Part shown: positions 55,294 to 63,611 of the stretch, piece by piece | How positions within the stretch are numbered: the first letter of the stretch is position 1 | Layout: the number at the start of each line of letters is the position of its first letter | Assembly: GCF_009928445.1 (NCBI RefSeq) | Contig: NZ_JAABNO010000003.1 | Coordinates: forward strand, 1 to 64,000 | Reading direction: 5' to 3' | DNA from: Clostridium sp. C8-1-8 | GTDB taxonomy: Bacteria; Bacillota; Clostridia; Clostridiales; Clostridiaceae | Length of the DNA stretch: 64,000 bases | Translations under genes and position numbers: made by a program | The notes under the pieces: model-generated | What the model was told of the DNA's origin: nothing | Database searches by the model: none | The model's input: only the letters and a program-made list of their open reading frames with translations

Positions 55294-55983
55294 TTATTTT
55301 TGACCATAGTAAGCATTCTTACCATGTTTTCTATAATAATGCTTGTCTAACAAATATTGATCCAAGCTTTCTATTCCTTTATTTAAAGTAACAGTATGAT
55401 AAGCCATGTTACAAGTTTCTTCAAGAACTACAGAATTTACAACTGCATCCTTAGGATTTTTTCCCCAAGTAAATGGTGCATGGCAGCTTACAAGTATTCC
55501 AGGCACAGCCATTACTTCGCCATCCCCTAAAGTTTCTATTATTACCTTACCTGTATTCTTCTCATAATCACCTTCTATTTCTTCTTGCGTAAGTTTTCTT
55601 GTGCAAGGAATATTACCATAGAAATGATCTGCATGAGTTGTTCCAAGAGCTGGCATTTCCATACATGCTTGTGCCCATATAGTTGCCCAAGTAGAATGTG
55701 TATGAACTATACCACCCATATCTTTATATTTTTTATAAAGCTCTATATGTGTAGCTGTATCTGAAGAAGGTCTATAATCCCCTTCTACTATATTTCCATC
55801 AAAATCAACAACCACTAATTTTTCAATGGTCAGTTCTTCATATGGAACTCCACTTGGCTTTATTACTACTAAGTTTTTCTCTCTGTCAATTCCACTTACA
55901 TTTCCCCATGTAAATTTTACAAGATTATACTTAGGAAGAAGTAGATTGGCCTCTAGTACTTGTTTTTTTAATTGTTCTAACAT
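55294..55983 (-). CDS. araD: L-ribulose-5-phosphate 4-epimerase
   Basis: 229 residues. It converts L-ribulose 5-phosphate to D-xylulose 5-phosphate. Substrate-binding [10 protein letters not shown] and IKPSGVPYE, zinc ligands in [11 protein letters not shown] and a later His in [10 protein letters not shown], plus the catalytic Asp region [16 protein letters not shown] precedes the ATG. It is the first gene of an operon behind an AraR-type operator. Confidence 0.97.
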   Translation of the reverse strand: MLEQLKKQVLEANLLLPKYNLVKFTWGNVSGIDREKNLVVIKPSGVPYEELTIEKLVVVDFDGNIVEGDYRPSSDTATHIELYKKYKDMGGIVHTHSTWATIWAQACMEMPALGTTHADHFYGNIPCTRKLTQEEIEGDYEKNTGKVIIETLGDGEVMAVPGILVSCHAPFTWGKNPKDAVVNSVVLEETCNMAYHTVTLNKGIESLDQYLLDKHYYRKHGKNAYYGQK

Positions 55984-56265
55984 CTTTACCTCCTTAAGAT
56001 AAATTAAATTAGATTATCTATAATTTATAAATAGAGGTCATGGTTATAGCTAGGTATCAATAGTGTATTAAACCATTACAGCTATTTATATTAACATGTT
56101 AAGCATTAGTTTATCCAAATCTTATTATTAGCAATTTAGATTAATATTTTCTCTTCAAAAGCTAAGTTTCAATTAACTTTCAATGCTGTTCTGATAATAT
56201 TCAATAATCTTTTTTCTATACTTTCTGAAAAGTATGACCTTCACATTATTCATACAAATATCATT

Positions 56266-56282
56266 CATTGTACGTACAAATG
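56266..56282. promoter_or_regulatory. AraR-type operator in front of araD
   Basis: CATTGTACGTACAAATG holds a perfect 12-bp palindrome TTGTACGTACAA, matching the AraR consensus (ATTTGTACGTACAAAT-like) known from B. subtilis. It lies about 285 bases upstream of araD, downstream of araR. Confidence 0.8.
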
Positions 56283-56311
56283 ATTTTAAAAAATATATGC
56301 AAAATATCATT

Positions 56312-56336
56312 AGCTTAGCCTAATTAGGCTAGCTAA
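56312..56336. terminator. Hairpin after araR
   Basis: AGCTTAGCCTAATTAGGCTAGCT, a near-perfect palindrome 17 bases beyond the araR stop. The T run is poor, so it may be a weak terminator. Confidence 0.45.
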
Positions 56337-56352
56337 CTCTATTTTATTACTT

Positions 56353-57438
56353 CTAAAAACCTGTAGTTGATGCTCTTACTATAAGCTCAGGCTTATACAT
56401 ATAGGACCCATGGTTAGCTTTTCCTTCAATTGTATCCATCAACATTCTTGCAGCTTTTCTGCCTAAGTCTTCTTTTGGATGTCTAATTGTTGTGAGCTTA
56501 ACTTCTGTAGCTGTTGCTATATAAGAATCATCATAGCCAACTAAAGCTATATCTTCTGGAACTCTAAGTCCCTCTTCTCTAATTGCTTGAAGTGCTTGAA
56601 CTGCAATTTGATCATTATAGCAGAGTATTGCTGTCGGCCTATCTTTTCTTCTAAGTAGTCCATTTGTAAACTCTTGCGGAAAATATTCTTTTTCCTTGGT
56701 ATTATATTTACCTATATTATGATTTGTAATGGATATGTTATTTTCTTTTAAAGCTTTTACATACCCTTGCTCTCTATTAAACCCTTGAAGGTCATCACTT
56801 TTAAATATACCAGCGATGTTCTTATGTCCGATTTGAAGCAAATACCTTGTTAATATATATGCTCCTTCTTCATCATCCATACCTATAAAGGGACCGTTAA
56901 GCTCTTTATATTTACTATTGATCATTATATAAGGAATATTTTTCTTTTCCAATTCTCTATAATAATCTATATTGATGTTATCTACAGCACTCATCGTTGG
57001 TTCAACAATAAGCCCAGAAACTCCATTTTCAATTATTTTTTCCAAACACTCTTTTTCTTTTTGCTTCTCATTATTAGTATTGTAGAGAAGCAAGTTGTAA
57101 CCAGCAGAACTTAGAACCTCTTCTATTCCAGATATTATTGAAGGAAAGATATAGTTTGATATATAAGTAGTTAAAACAGCTATTGTCTTCTGTTCATTTG
57201 ACTTATTTTTCTCACTGTAGCTACAGAATGTTCCTTTACCTTGTTCCCTTTTTATGTAGCCATTGTTTTCTAATTCCATAAAAGCCTGCCTTACCGTATG
57301 TCTACTAACAGAAAACTTATCAACGATTTCATTTTCAGTAAGTAGCTGATCACCGTAGGCAATTCTTCCTTCTTCCATTTCTTTCTTAAAAAAGGACGCT
57401 ATCTGCATGTACTTTGGTACTTTTGTTTCTTCACGCAT
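56353..57438 (-). CDS. araR: Arabinose repressor (GntR head, LacI-type sensor)
   Basis: 361 residues. Residues 5-75 form a GntR-family winged helix (QIASFFKKEMEEGRIAYGDQLLTENEI, SRHTVRQAFMELENNGYIKREQGKGTF). The rest is a LacI/periplasmic-binding effector domain (TIAVLTTYISNYIFPSIISGIE, ILCYNDQIAVQALQ, GYDDSYIA). This hybrid is the AraR architecture; arabinose releases it from DNA. An operator half-site lies in its own upstream region, suggesting autorepression. Encoded between araA and araD. Confidence 0.95.
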   Translation of the reverse strand: MREETKVPKYMQIASFFKKEMEEGRIAYGDQLLTENEIVDKFSVSRHTVRQAFMELENNGYIKREQGKGTFCSYSEKNKSNEQKTIAVLTTYISNYIFPSIISGIEEVLSSAGYNLLLYNTNNEKQKEKECLEKIIENGVSGLIVEPTMSAVDNINIDYYRELEKKNIPYIMINSKYKELNGPFIGMDDEEGAYILTRYLLQIGHKNIAGIFKSDDLQGFNREQGYVKALKENNISITNHNIGKYNTKEKEYFPQEFTNGLLRRKDRPTAILCYNDQIAVQALQAIREEGLRVPEDIALVGYDDSYIATATEVKLTTIRHPKEDLGRKAARMLMDTIEGKANHGSYMYKPELIVRASTTGF

Positions 57439-57460
57439 ATAGTCATTATCTCCTCGAATT

Positions 57461-57476
57461 ATTTGTACGTATGTCC
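57461..57476. promoter_or_regulatory. AraR-type operator in front of araR
   Basis: ATTTGTACGTATGTCC. One half matches the AraR consensus fully; the other half is degenerate. It lies about 25 bases upstream of the araR start. Confidence 0.6.
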
Positions 57477-57568
57477 TATAAGTCTATTTTATAACATTAT
57501 TTACTTATGTCAATGCCTAATAAGCTTAAAACTCTAAAAAAAGGTAGATTTATTTTTTTAGAAATGTA

Positions 57569-57597
57569 TTGAAATATAGAATAAAAAGGTTTACAAT
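57569..57597 (+). promoter_or_regulatory. Candidate sigma-A promoter of araA
   Basis: TTGAAA, 17 bases, TACAAT. The spacing is ideal and each hexamer is one or two bases from consensus. An AraR operator starts seven bases after it, well placed for repression. Confidence 0.65.
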
Positions 57598-57603
57598 ATA
57601 CTC

Positions 57604-57620
57604 ATTGGTACGTACAAATT
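57604..57620. promoter_or_regulatory. AraR-type operator 1 in front of araA
   Basis: ATTGGTACGTACAAATT, with one base of the palindrome changed from the consensus ATTTGTACGTACAAAT. Confidence 0.8.
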
Positions 57621-57634
57621 ATACTTTACATTAT

Positions 57635-57650
57635 AAACTTGTACGTTTAT
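57635..57650. promoter_or_regulatory. AraR-type operator 2 in front of araA
   Basis: AAACTTGTACGTTTAT, a weaker match, about 31 bases (three helical turns) from operator 1. Paired operators with such spacing are typical of cooperative AraR binding. Confidence 0.7.
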
Positions 57651-57687
57651 ACTTAAAATATAACTTAACTAAAAGGGAGGATTTAAT

Positions 57688-59178
57688 ATGCTTAACACAA
57701 AACCTTATGAATTTTGGTTTGTAACAGGTAGTCAACATTTATACGGGGAGGAAACTCTTAAGGAAGTTGAAGCTCATTCAAGAGAAATAGCTGAAAGCTT
57801 AAATGAAAAATTAGGTTCACAACATAAAATAATTTTCAAAACAATATTAACTGGTTCAGATTCAATAGCTAAGCTATGCTTAGAAGCAAATGCAACTGAA
57901 AATTGTGCTGGTATAATAACTTGGATGCATACTTTTTCACCAGCAAAAATGTGGATAGCTGGTTTACAACAATTAAATAAACCACTTCTTCACCTTCATA
58001 CTCAATACAACCGTGAAATTCCATGGGATACTATGGACATGGACTTCATGAACACTAACCAATCTGCTCATGGAGATAGAGAATATGGTTTCATTGGTGC
58101 AAGAATGCAAATAAAGAGAAAAATCGTTGTTGGACATTGGCAAGATGAAGATGTTGTAGCTAAGATTGTTAGCTGGTCAAGAGTAGCTGTTGCTTTCATA
58201 GAAGGAAGATCTTTAAAGGTTGCTCGTTTTGGGGACAACATGAGAAATGTTGCTGTTACTGAAGGTGACAAGGTTGAAGCTCAAATCAAATTTGGCTGGG
58301 AAGTTCATGCTTATGGAATAGGCGACCTAGTTGAAGAAATGGAAAAAGTTACAGAAGCTCAAATAGATGCTTTAATGGCAGAATATGAAGCAGAATATGA
58401 CTTTGCTGAAGATTTACTTGCTCCTGGTCCAAAGAGAGATGCAGTTAGAGAACAAGCTAAGATTGAAATAGCTCTTGAAGCATTCTTAGTAGAAGGTGGT
58501 TTCACTGCTTTCACTGATAACTTCCAAGAACTACATGGAATGAAACAACTTCCTGGTCTTGCAGTTCAACACTTAATGGCTAAAGGCTATGGTTTCGGTG
58601 GTGAAGGTGACTGGAAAACTGCTGCTCTAGTTCGTATCATGAAGATAATGGCTGAAAACAAAGGCACTGCTTTCATGGAAGATTACACTTACCACTTAGA
58701 ACAAGGCAATGAATTAATTCTAGGAGCTCATATGTTAGAAGTTGATCCAACAATTGCAGCTACTAAACCAAGAGTAGAAGTTCATCCACTAGGAATCGGT
58801 GACAGAGAAGATCCAGCTAGAGTAGTATTTAACGGAGCTGCTGGTTCAGGTCTATGCGCTACTGTACTTGATATGGGTAACCGTTTCAGATTATTAATCA
58901 ACGAAGTTGAAGCTGTAGAAATAACTAAACCATTACCTAAGCTTCCAGTAGCTAGAGTACTTTGGAAACCACTTCCTTCTTTAAAGGAATCTGCTGAAGC
59001 ATGGATACTTGCTGGTGGCGCTCACCATACAAGCTTCTCACTTGAAGTAACAACTGAACAATTATTAGATTATGCTGAAATGGTTGGAATGGAAACTTTA
59101 ATCATTGATGCAGATACTAAGATTCGTGATTTCAAGAATCAAATTCTTTGGAATGACATAGCTTGGAAATTAAGATAA
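57688..59178 (+). CDS. araA: L-arabinose isomerase
   Basis: 496 residues, normal length. It converts L-arabinose to L-ribulose in the cytoplasm. Blocks: FWFVTGSQHLYGEE at the N-terminus, TWMHTFSPAKMWI, NQSAHGDREYGFI, the metal/catalytic residues in FTDNFQELHGMKQLPG and the Glu/His near DYTYHLEQGNELILGAHMLEVDP. GGGAGG precedes the ATG. It is divergent from araR, behind two AraR operators. No araB kinase is found in the window. Confidence 0.98.
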   Translation: MLNTKPYEFWFVTGSQHLYGEETLKEVEAHSREIAESLNEKLGSQHKIIFKTILTGSDSIAKLCLEANATENCAGIITWMHTFSPAKMWIAGLQQLNKPLLHLHTQYNREIPWDTMDMDFMNTNQSAHGDREYGFIGARMQIKRKIVVGHWQDEDVVAKIVSWSRVAVAFIEGRSLKVARFGDNMRNVAVTEGDKVEAQIKFGWEVHAYGIGDLVEEMEKVTEAQIDALMAEYEAEYDFAEDLLAPGPKRDAVREQAKIEIALEAFLVEGGFTAFTDNFQELHGMKQLPGLAVQHLMAKGYGFGGEGDWKTAALVRIMKIMAENKGTAFMEDYTYHLEQGNELILGAHMLEVDPTIAATKPRVEVHPLGIGDREDPARVVFNGAAGSGLCATVLDMGNRFRLLINEVEAVEITKPLPKLPVARVLWKPLPSLKESAEAWILAGGAHHTSFSLEVTTEQLLDYAEMVGMETLIIDADTKIRDFKNQILWNDIAWKLR

Positions 59179-59228
59179 TATAAATTAACTCCTTTATTAC
59201 TCACATTAATAATTTGTTAATATATAAT

Positions 59229-59260
59229 GTGACTGCATCATTTATAATAGATGCAGTCAC
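59229..59260 (+). terminator. Terminator of araA
   Basis: GTGACTGCATC / GATGCAGTCAC stem with outer AAT/ATT pairs, 50 bases beyond the stop. Confidence 0.8.
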
Positions 59261-59264
59261 TATT

Positions 59265-59683
59265 ATAAAATTGATTTGTATCAACATAATCTCTATTTAT
59301 AAACTCTTGATACAATAAAAATAATACTAAATAGTACATATATTTCAGAGTTTTATTCTTATTTAATATTTTATTATGCTATAGAGTTGTAAATTAACTT
59401 TAGTGTTGAAAACCTCTTAAAAAGATTGGCACTACTCTGCCCTTTAAATTTTGTATCCTGATCTACTGTTATGAATACATTTTTAATAATGCTGATCTTT
59501 TTATGTATATCATTAACATATTTTCAGAACTCTTGGTTTTAATACCAAGAGATTTTGAAAATAAATATACGAGAAGAAATGCTGTTATTTATGGTAGTTT
59601 TCAATATTAAATTTAGTTTATAATTAAACAAAGCATTATATTTACTTTACAATATAAAACATAAAAAATGGAGTGATGATATT
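59265..59683. other. Intergenic region, one hairpin
   Basis: The only structure seen is at about 59517-59566: ATTTTCAGAACTCTTGGT / ACCAAGAGATTTTGAAAAT, which resembles the core of the ~95-nt palindromic repeat. The rest is AT-rich without genes. Confidence 0.45.
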
Positions 59684-60361
59684 ATGGCTAACACAAATGA
59701 TTTTGGTGACAGTAATTTAAGCAAAGTTTTAAATTATGTTCATTGGTTCTTTCTATTAAACATTTACTTTTTCCTTTGCAACATCTTATTTATTGTATCT
59801 ATATTTACAATGGAACTAAAATTCGAGTATATTATAATATTCTTTATCGCCTTAATACCTACCGGTCCATCTATTACAGCACTTTGCTATACAATGGGAA
59901 AAATAATTAGAGAAAAATATGTTGATACTACTAGAGATTATTTTAGAGCTTACAAAGAAAATTTCCTTTCTTCAATGAAATTGTGGTTAATATTTCTAGT
60001 TTCAATGTTTATATTACTTTTAGATATAAAACTATGCTTTTTAAATAGAAGCTTTTTATTTTTACTAATCCCTACTGTATTAATTGTTTTATTCATTGTT
60101 TTAATGTTTTCTTATTCATTTCCTTTACTTTCAAGATTCAGTATGAAGATAAAAGATATACTAAAGCTATCAATTTATCTTTCACTAAAGAATTTGATAC
60201 CTTCAGTAATTAATTTAGCAATATTGGCAGTTTCTACTTATTTATTCTTAAATGCTAAAGGTATTGTAGGTTTATTTTTAGGAAGTCTAGCCTGCTACGG
60301 AATATTATTTAATATGAGAAAGATTTTTGATTTTGTTGAGAACAAATTTATAAAGCAATAA
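59684..60361 (+). CDS. YesL family membrane protein (DUF624)
   Basis: 225 residues with about five membrane helices, and the YesL/DUF624 layout: WFFLLNIYFFLCN near the N-terminus, IPTGPSITALCYTMGKIIRE, then VDTTRDYFRAYKENFLSSMKLW. YesL proteins are commonly encoded with polysaccharide-use genes in Firmicutes, which fits the arabinose neighbourhood. Function unknown. GGAGTG precedes the ATG. Confidence 0.85.
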   Translation: MANTNDFGDSNLSKVLNYVHWFFLLNIYFFLCNILFIVSIFTMELKFEYIIIFFIALIPTGPSITALCYTMGKIIREKYVDTTRDYFRAYKENFLSSMKLWLIFLVSMFILLLDIKLCFLNRSFLFLLIPTVLIVLFIVLMFSYSFPLLSRFSMKIKDILKLSIYLSLKNLIPSVINLAILAVSTYLFLNAKGIVGLFLGSLACYGILFNMRKIFDFVENKFIKQ

Positions 60362-60378
60362 CACTTTTTAAAAAACAG

Positions 60379-60415
60379 GCTGTATACAAGTATAAATCTT
60401 TAACTTGTATACAGC
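60379..60415 (+). terminator. Terminator of the YesL gene
   Basis: Perfect 13-bp arms GCTGTATACAAGT / ACTTGTATACAGC followed by TTATTTTT. No feature is seen from 60420 to 60818 beyond AT-rich DNA. Confidence 0.85.
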
Positions 60416-60835
60416 TTATTTTTCATATAATCTTAGAGCTGTTAGTAACTACGAACTAAAATCTATACTTTGGCATATCTTATATTTATACTAAAAAGTT
60501 ATAAATTCCACTCAAATAACTCACTTCTATTTATTTTTTCTCTTTAAAGATGTTTCAATATGTAAATTAACAATTATTATGTACATGTAAATGATTAAAT
60601 CTATACTATATGTACTGCTAAAACTTGTAGTAATACACAAATTTTGATTTTATTTTAGAAAAATTTAAAATATTATTTCATTATTTTCATTAAAATAGTA
60701 TAATAATGTAAGAGTAATGGGTTTAATTCAACTTTATTTTTAAATGCACGAAAATCCTTTATCCATGGTATTTTCAAACATCCACAAATTAAGAGTAAAG
60801 CCCAAATAATATTAATACTTTTTGAGGAGAATATC

Positions 60836-61753
60836 ATGATACACATAACAGACTTAAAAGAAAGCTTACCTTTATTTAAAGCTTTAAGTTCTGATATAAG
60901 AGTACAGATAATAGAACTTTTAGCTGAACATAAACAACTTAATATGAATGAATTGGCTGAAAAGCTTGCTCTTACTAATGGTGCTGTAACAATGCACATC
61001 AAAAAATTAGAAGAATGTGGTTTAATAAAAACAAATACTTTGACTGCAAAGCACGGAATTCAAAAAATTTGCTATCTTCATGAGGATAAATTTGTAATCG
61101 ATATAGGTACGCAAGACGTAGAAAATTCCTATGAATTAGAGATAGGCATAGGTCACTACTCTTCTTATGAAATTTCACCTACTTGTGGAATAGCCACAAA
61201 AGAAAGATTAATTGGTGAAGTTGATAACCCTAGTTATTTTGCTGATCCTGAGAGAATAAATGCAGATATCTTATGGTTTACAAAAGGTTTTATTGAATAC
61301 CGCATACCAAACTATTTAAAACCTGGTCAAGAATTTTCTGAAATTCAAATATCTATGGAAATAAGTTCAGAGGCTCCGGGCAACTGTAACATATGGCCTT
61401 CAGATATACATTTTATTCTAAACAATATTAATATAGGCAGCTGGACTAGTCCAGGAGACTACGCTGATAGTAAAGGCATATTAACTCCTTCTTGGTGGTT
61501 CCCAAATTGGAATCAATACGGACTATTGAAACTTCTTATAATAAATAAGTTTGGTACTTTTATAGATGGATTAAAGATTTCTGATGTAAACATAAATGAT
61601 ATAGATTTAAACTATAAGAGCGATCTAATTCTAAAACTAGCTGTTCCTGAAGAGACGAAACACGTAGGAGGCTTGACTATATTCGGTAAAAACTTCGGTA
61701 ACTACAATCAGGGGCTAAATGTAAGAGTAGTATATGATATTCCAAATCGCTAA
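60836..61753 (+). CDS. ArsR-type winged-helix regulator with C-terminal sensor-like domain
   Basis: 305 residues. Residues 5-75 form an ArsR-like HTH (LFKALSSDIRVQIIELLAEHKQLNMNELAEKL, AVTMHIKKLEECGLIK). The remaining 230 residues form a beta-rich domain (GIGHYSSYEISPTCGIATKERLIG, RIPNYLKPGQEF, WTSPGDYADSKGILTPSWW) found in regulators beside arabinofuranosidase genes. I infer a sugar-responsive regulator for the arabinan genes. TTGAGGAG precedes the ATG. Confidence 0.8.
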   Translation: MIHITDLKESLPLFKALSSDIRVQIIELLAEHKQLNMNELAEKLALTNGAVTMHIKKLEECGLIKTNTLTAKHGIQKICYLHEDKFVIDIGTQDVENSYELEIGIGHYSSYEISPTCGIATKERLIGEVDNPSYFADPERINADILWFTKGFIEYRIPNYLKPGQEFSEIQISMEISSEAPGNCNIWPSDIHFILNNINIGSWTSPGDYADSKGILTPSWWFPNWNQYGLLKLLIINKFGTFIDGLKISDVNINDIDLNYKSDLILKLAVPEETKHVGGLTIFGKNFGNYNQGLNVRVVYDIPNR

Positions 61754-61760
61754 TAGAATG

Positions 61761-61795
61761 AAAAATCACTAAAGAAAATTTCTTTAGTGATTTTT
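61761..61795. terminator. Terminator between the regulator and the GH43 gene
   Basis: AAAAATCACTAAAGAAA / TTTCTTTAGTGATTTTT, a nearly uninterrupted palindrome with T runs on both strands, usable by both convergent genes. Confidence 0.85.
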
Positions 61796-61887
61796 TTATA
61801 TATGTTTTGACTATATTTAAGGTTCTTCGAAACTCAATAATTGTTCACACAAAGGTATATTATCCCTCTATTAGCATTTAATGTTTC

Positions 61888-63300
61888 TTATTTGGACATT
61901 TTTCCCCAAATAGCTAATCCCTTTTTATTAATACCAGTAAACACTAATGTAGCTTTATTATTTTCCCAATCCCAAGCAGGTAGTATCTTACACTCAAATT
62001 TGCCATCTGCATCAGATGAGATTGTTAAAATAAGATCATTATCCCCCTCTATAGACCAAGCACTATCTTTCTTATCCGTTTTTCCGTTGGACTTGAAAGT
62101 ATATTTTTGAGATGGTATTATGCCATTATTTTCTTTGTCTAAAACAATCACATCCCAATCACCTGGTACCGCATCTTTGGAAATCTTCTGTTCTTTCTCA
62201 CCCGCATATTTTTCCGGAGAAACCATAGGCCATCCATCTTTTGACCACTCTATTTTTCTTACATTTAAGCTGAACCAATTTATGTCTTCTTCAACTCTTA
62301 TATGGTGATAGATATAATAATTTTCACCTTCCTTAAGTACTGAATTGTGTCCAGGTGCAAGCCATCCTTGACCATCACCAAATTTATATCCGCCCATTAT
62401 TTTATTTCCCACTTCAGTCGGAAGCACTTCTGTATTAGTCATATCATTACCATTTATATCTACATATGGACCATCAATTTTTTCAGATCTTCCAACTCTT
62501 ATATTGTAATCCTTAGACAAGGAATCATAAGACTCAAATAGGTAATACTTCTTCTCTTTATCATTATAAATAATATATGGTCCTTCAACTCCACCACTTA
62601 CAGATTTGCTTCTAGAAGCAATATTTTTACCCTTATCTCCTGGTTTAACCGGTTTTCCTGTAGCTTTATCAAGTTTAACTACATATATTCCATTCCAGAA
62701 AGATCCATAACTCATCCAAGGAGTACCATCTTGATCATATACTATATTAGGATCAATAGCGTTCATTTCATCGCCTTCATCCGTTTTCACCACAGCCCCC
62801 ATATCTTCCCATGGCCCAGCTATAGATTTACTTCTTTCTAAACCTATATAAGATTTGTTTTTACCAAAACTTGATGCAGCATAATACAAGTAATAGTAAT
62901 CTCCGATTTTAGTTACATCAGGAGCCCATAAACCATTAGCACCTGTCCATTCGTAAGCTTCTGTTGGCACTCCATCTAAAGCTTGACCTACAAACTCCCA
63001 ATTTATCATATCTTTAGACTTTCTCACTTGTATTCCAGGAGTTGCAATCCCGCCAACTCTTGCATCAGTAGAAAACACATAATATGTATCCCCATCTTTA
63101 AATACTGAAGGATCATGGGTTCCCACTGGCCCCCACTTACTTTTATCATTTATTGTATCCGTATCTCTTACTTTTTCTTTAGCTATGCCGCTTGGAAAAG
63201 TAATTTCTTTAAGTGCCTTTTCTTTCTTAGAATTAGCAGAACATCCCACAATACTTACTGAACAAACTAACGCTATTACAACTGCTATATACTTTTTAAT
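61888..63300 (-). CDS. GH43 arabinan endo-1,5-alpha-L-arabinosidase lipoprotein, AUU start
   Basis: About 470 residues. The GH43 five-blade propeller carries the catalytic triad: Asp in GTHDPSVF (D46 counted from a GTG at 63249), Asp in AIDPNIV (D166) and Glu in GGVEGPY (E222). The C-terminal 100 residues form a small beta domain. The only conventional in-frame start, that GTG, would cut away the signal peptide. Upstream the frame reads KKYIAVVIALVCSVSIVGC, a complete lipoprotein signal with lipobox, beginning at an ATT (63300) seven bases after AAGGGGG, with an in-frame TAA just above. I therefore place the start at AUU, or the base call is wrong. It cuts arabinan at the cell surface. Confidence 0.88.
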   Translation of the reverse strand: MKKYIAVVIALVCSVSIVGCSANSKKEKALKEITFPSGIAKEKVRDTDTINDKSKWGPVGTHDPSVFKDGDTYYVFSTDARVGGIATPGIQVRKSKDMINWEFVGQALDGVPTEAYEWTGANGLWAPDVTKIGDYYYLYYAASSFGKNKSYIGLERSKSIAGPWEDMGAVVKTDEGDEMNAIDPNIVYDQDGTPWMSYGSFWNGIYVVKLDKATGKPVKPGDKGKNIASRSKSVSGGVEGPYIIYNDKEKKYYLFESYDSLSKDYNIRVGRSEKIDGPYVDINGNDMTNTEVLPTEVGNKIMGGYKFGDGQGWLAPGHNSVLKEGENYYIYHHIRVEEDINWFSLNVRKIEWSKDGWPMVSPEKYAGEKEQKISKDAVPGDWDVIVLDKENNGIIPSQKYTFKSNGKTDKKDSAWSIEGDNDLILTISSDADGKFECKILPAWDWENNKATLVFTGINKKGLAIWGKMSK

Positions 63301-63528
63301 AGTAAAACCCCCTTAATCTGAATTTATAATAAAATTCCAATCCTTCTAAAGACTTTCCATATGCTAATTCTATAAACATCCAAGAATATAAATCAATAAG
63401 GATTCGCTGCAAAAATCTTGCATACGACATAATTTCTTTTTTTTATTATTGCTTCAATATATGCATTTAAGCCATCTACACATAGTTATGTATAGCTTTA
63501 TCGAAACGTAATTTCATAATAATAAAAT
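63301..63528. other. Region between the GH51 and GH43 genes
   Basis: Contains the GH43 ribosome site at 63308-63314. The 63465-63520 stretch (CATTTAAGCCATCTACACATAG...) resembles 11555-11600 (TATTTAAGGCATCTACTCACAA...), another dispersed repeat. No promoter is clear. Confidence 0.4.
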
Positions 63529-63569
63529 AGGATTTAGCACATCAATTTTAATTGTGCACTAAATCCTAA
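63529..63569 (-). terminator. Terminator of the GH51 gene
   Basis: TAGGATTTAGCACA pairs with TGTGCACTAAATCCTA, with a two-base bulge. It lies about 45 bases beyond the stop codon at 63612. Confidence 0.75.
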
Positions 63570-63611
63570 CTAAGAGATTAATATTATGAAAAAATCATCG
63601 CTAAAAACTTT

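Noticed and set aside
55280-55300. Catabolite-repression (cre) site AAGAAAACGTTATTTT at the end of araD
   Set aside because: The central AAACGTT fits, but three consensus positions fail and it lies at the 3' end of a gene rather than near a promoter.
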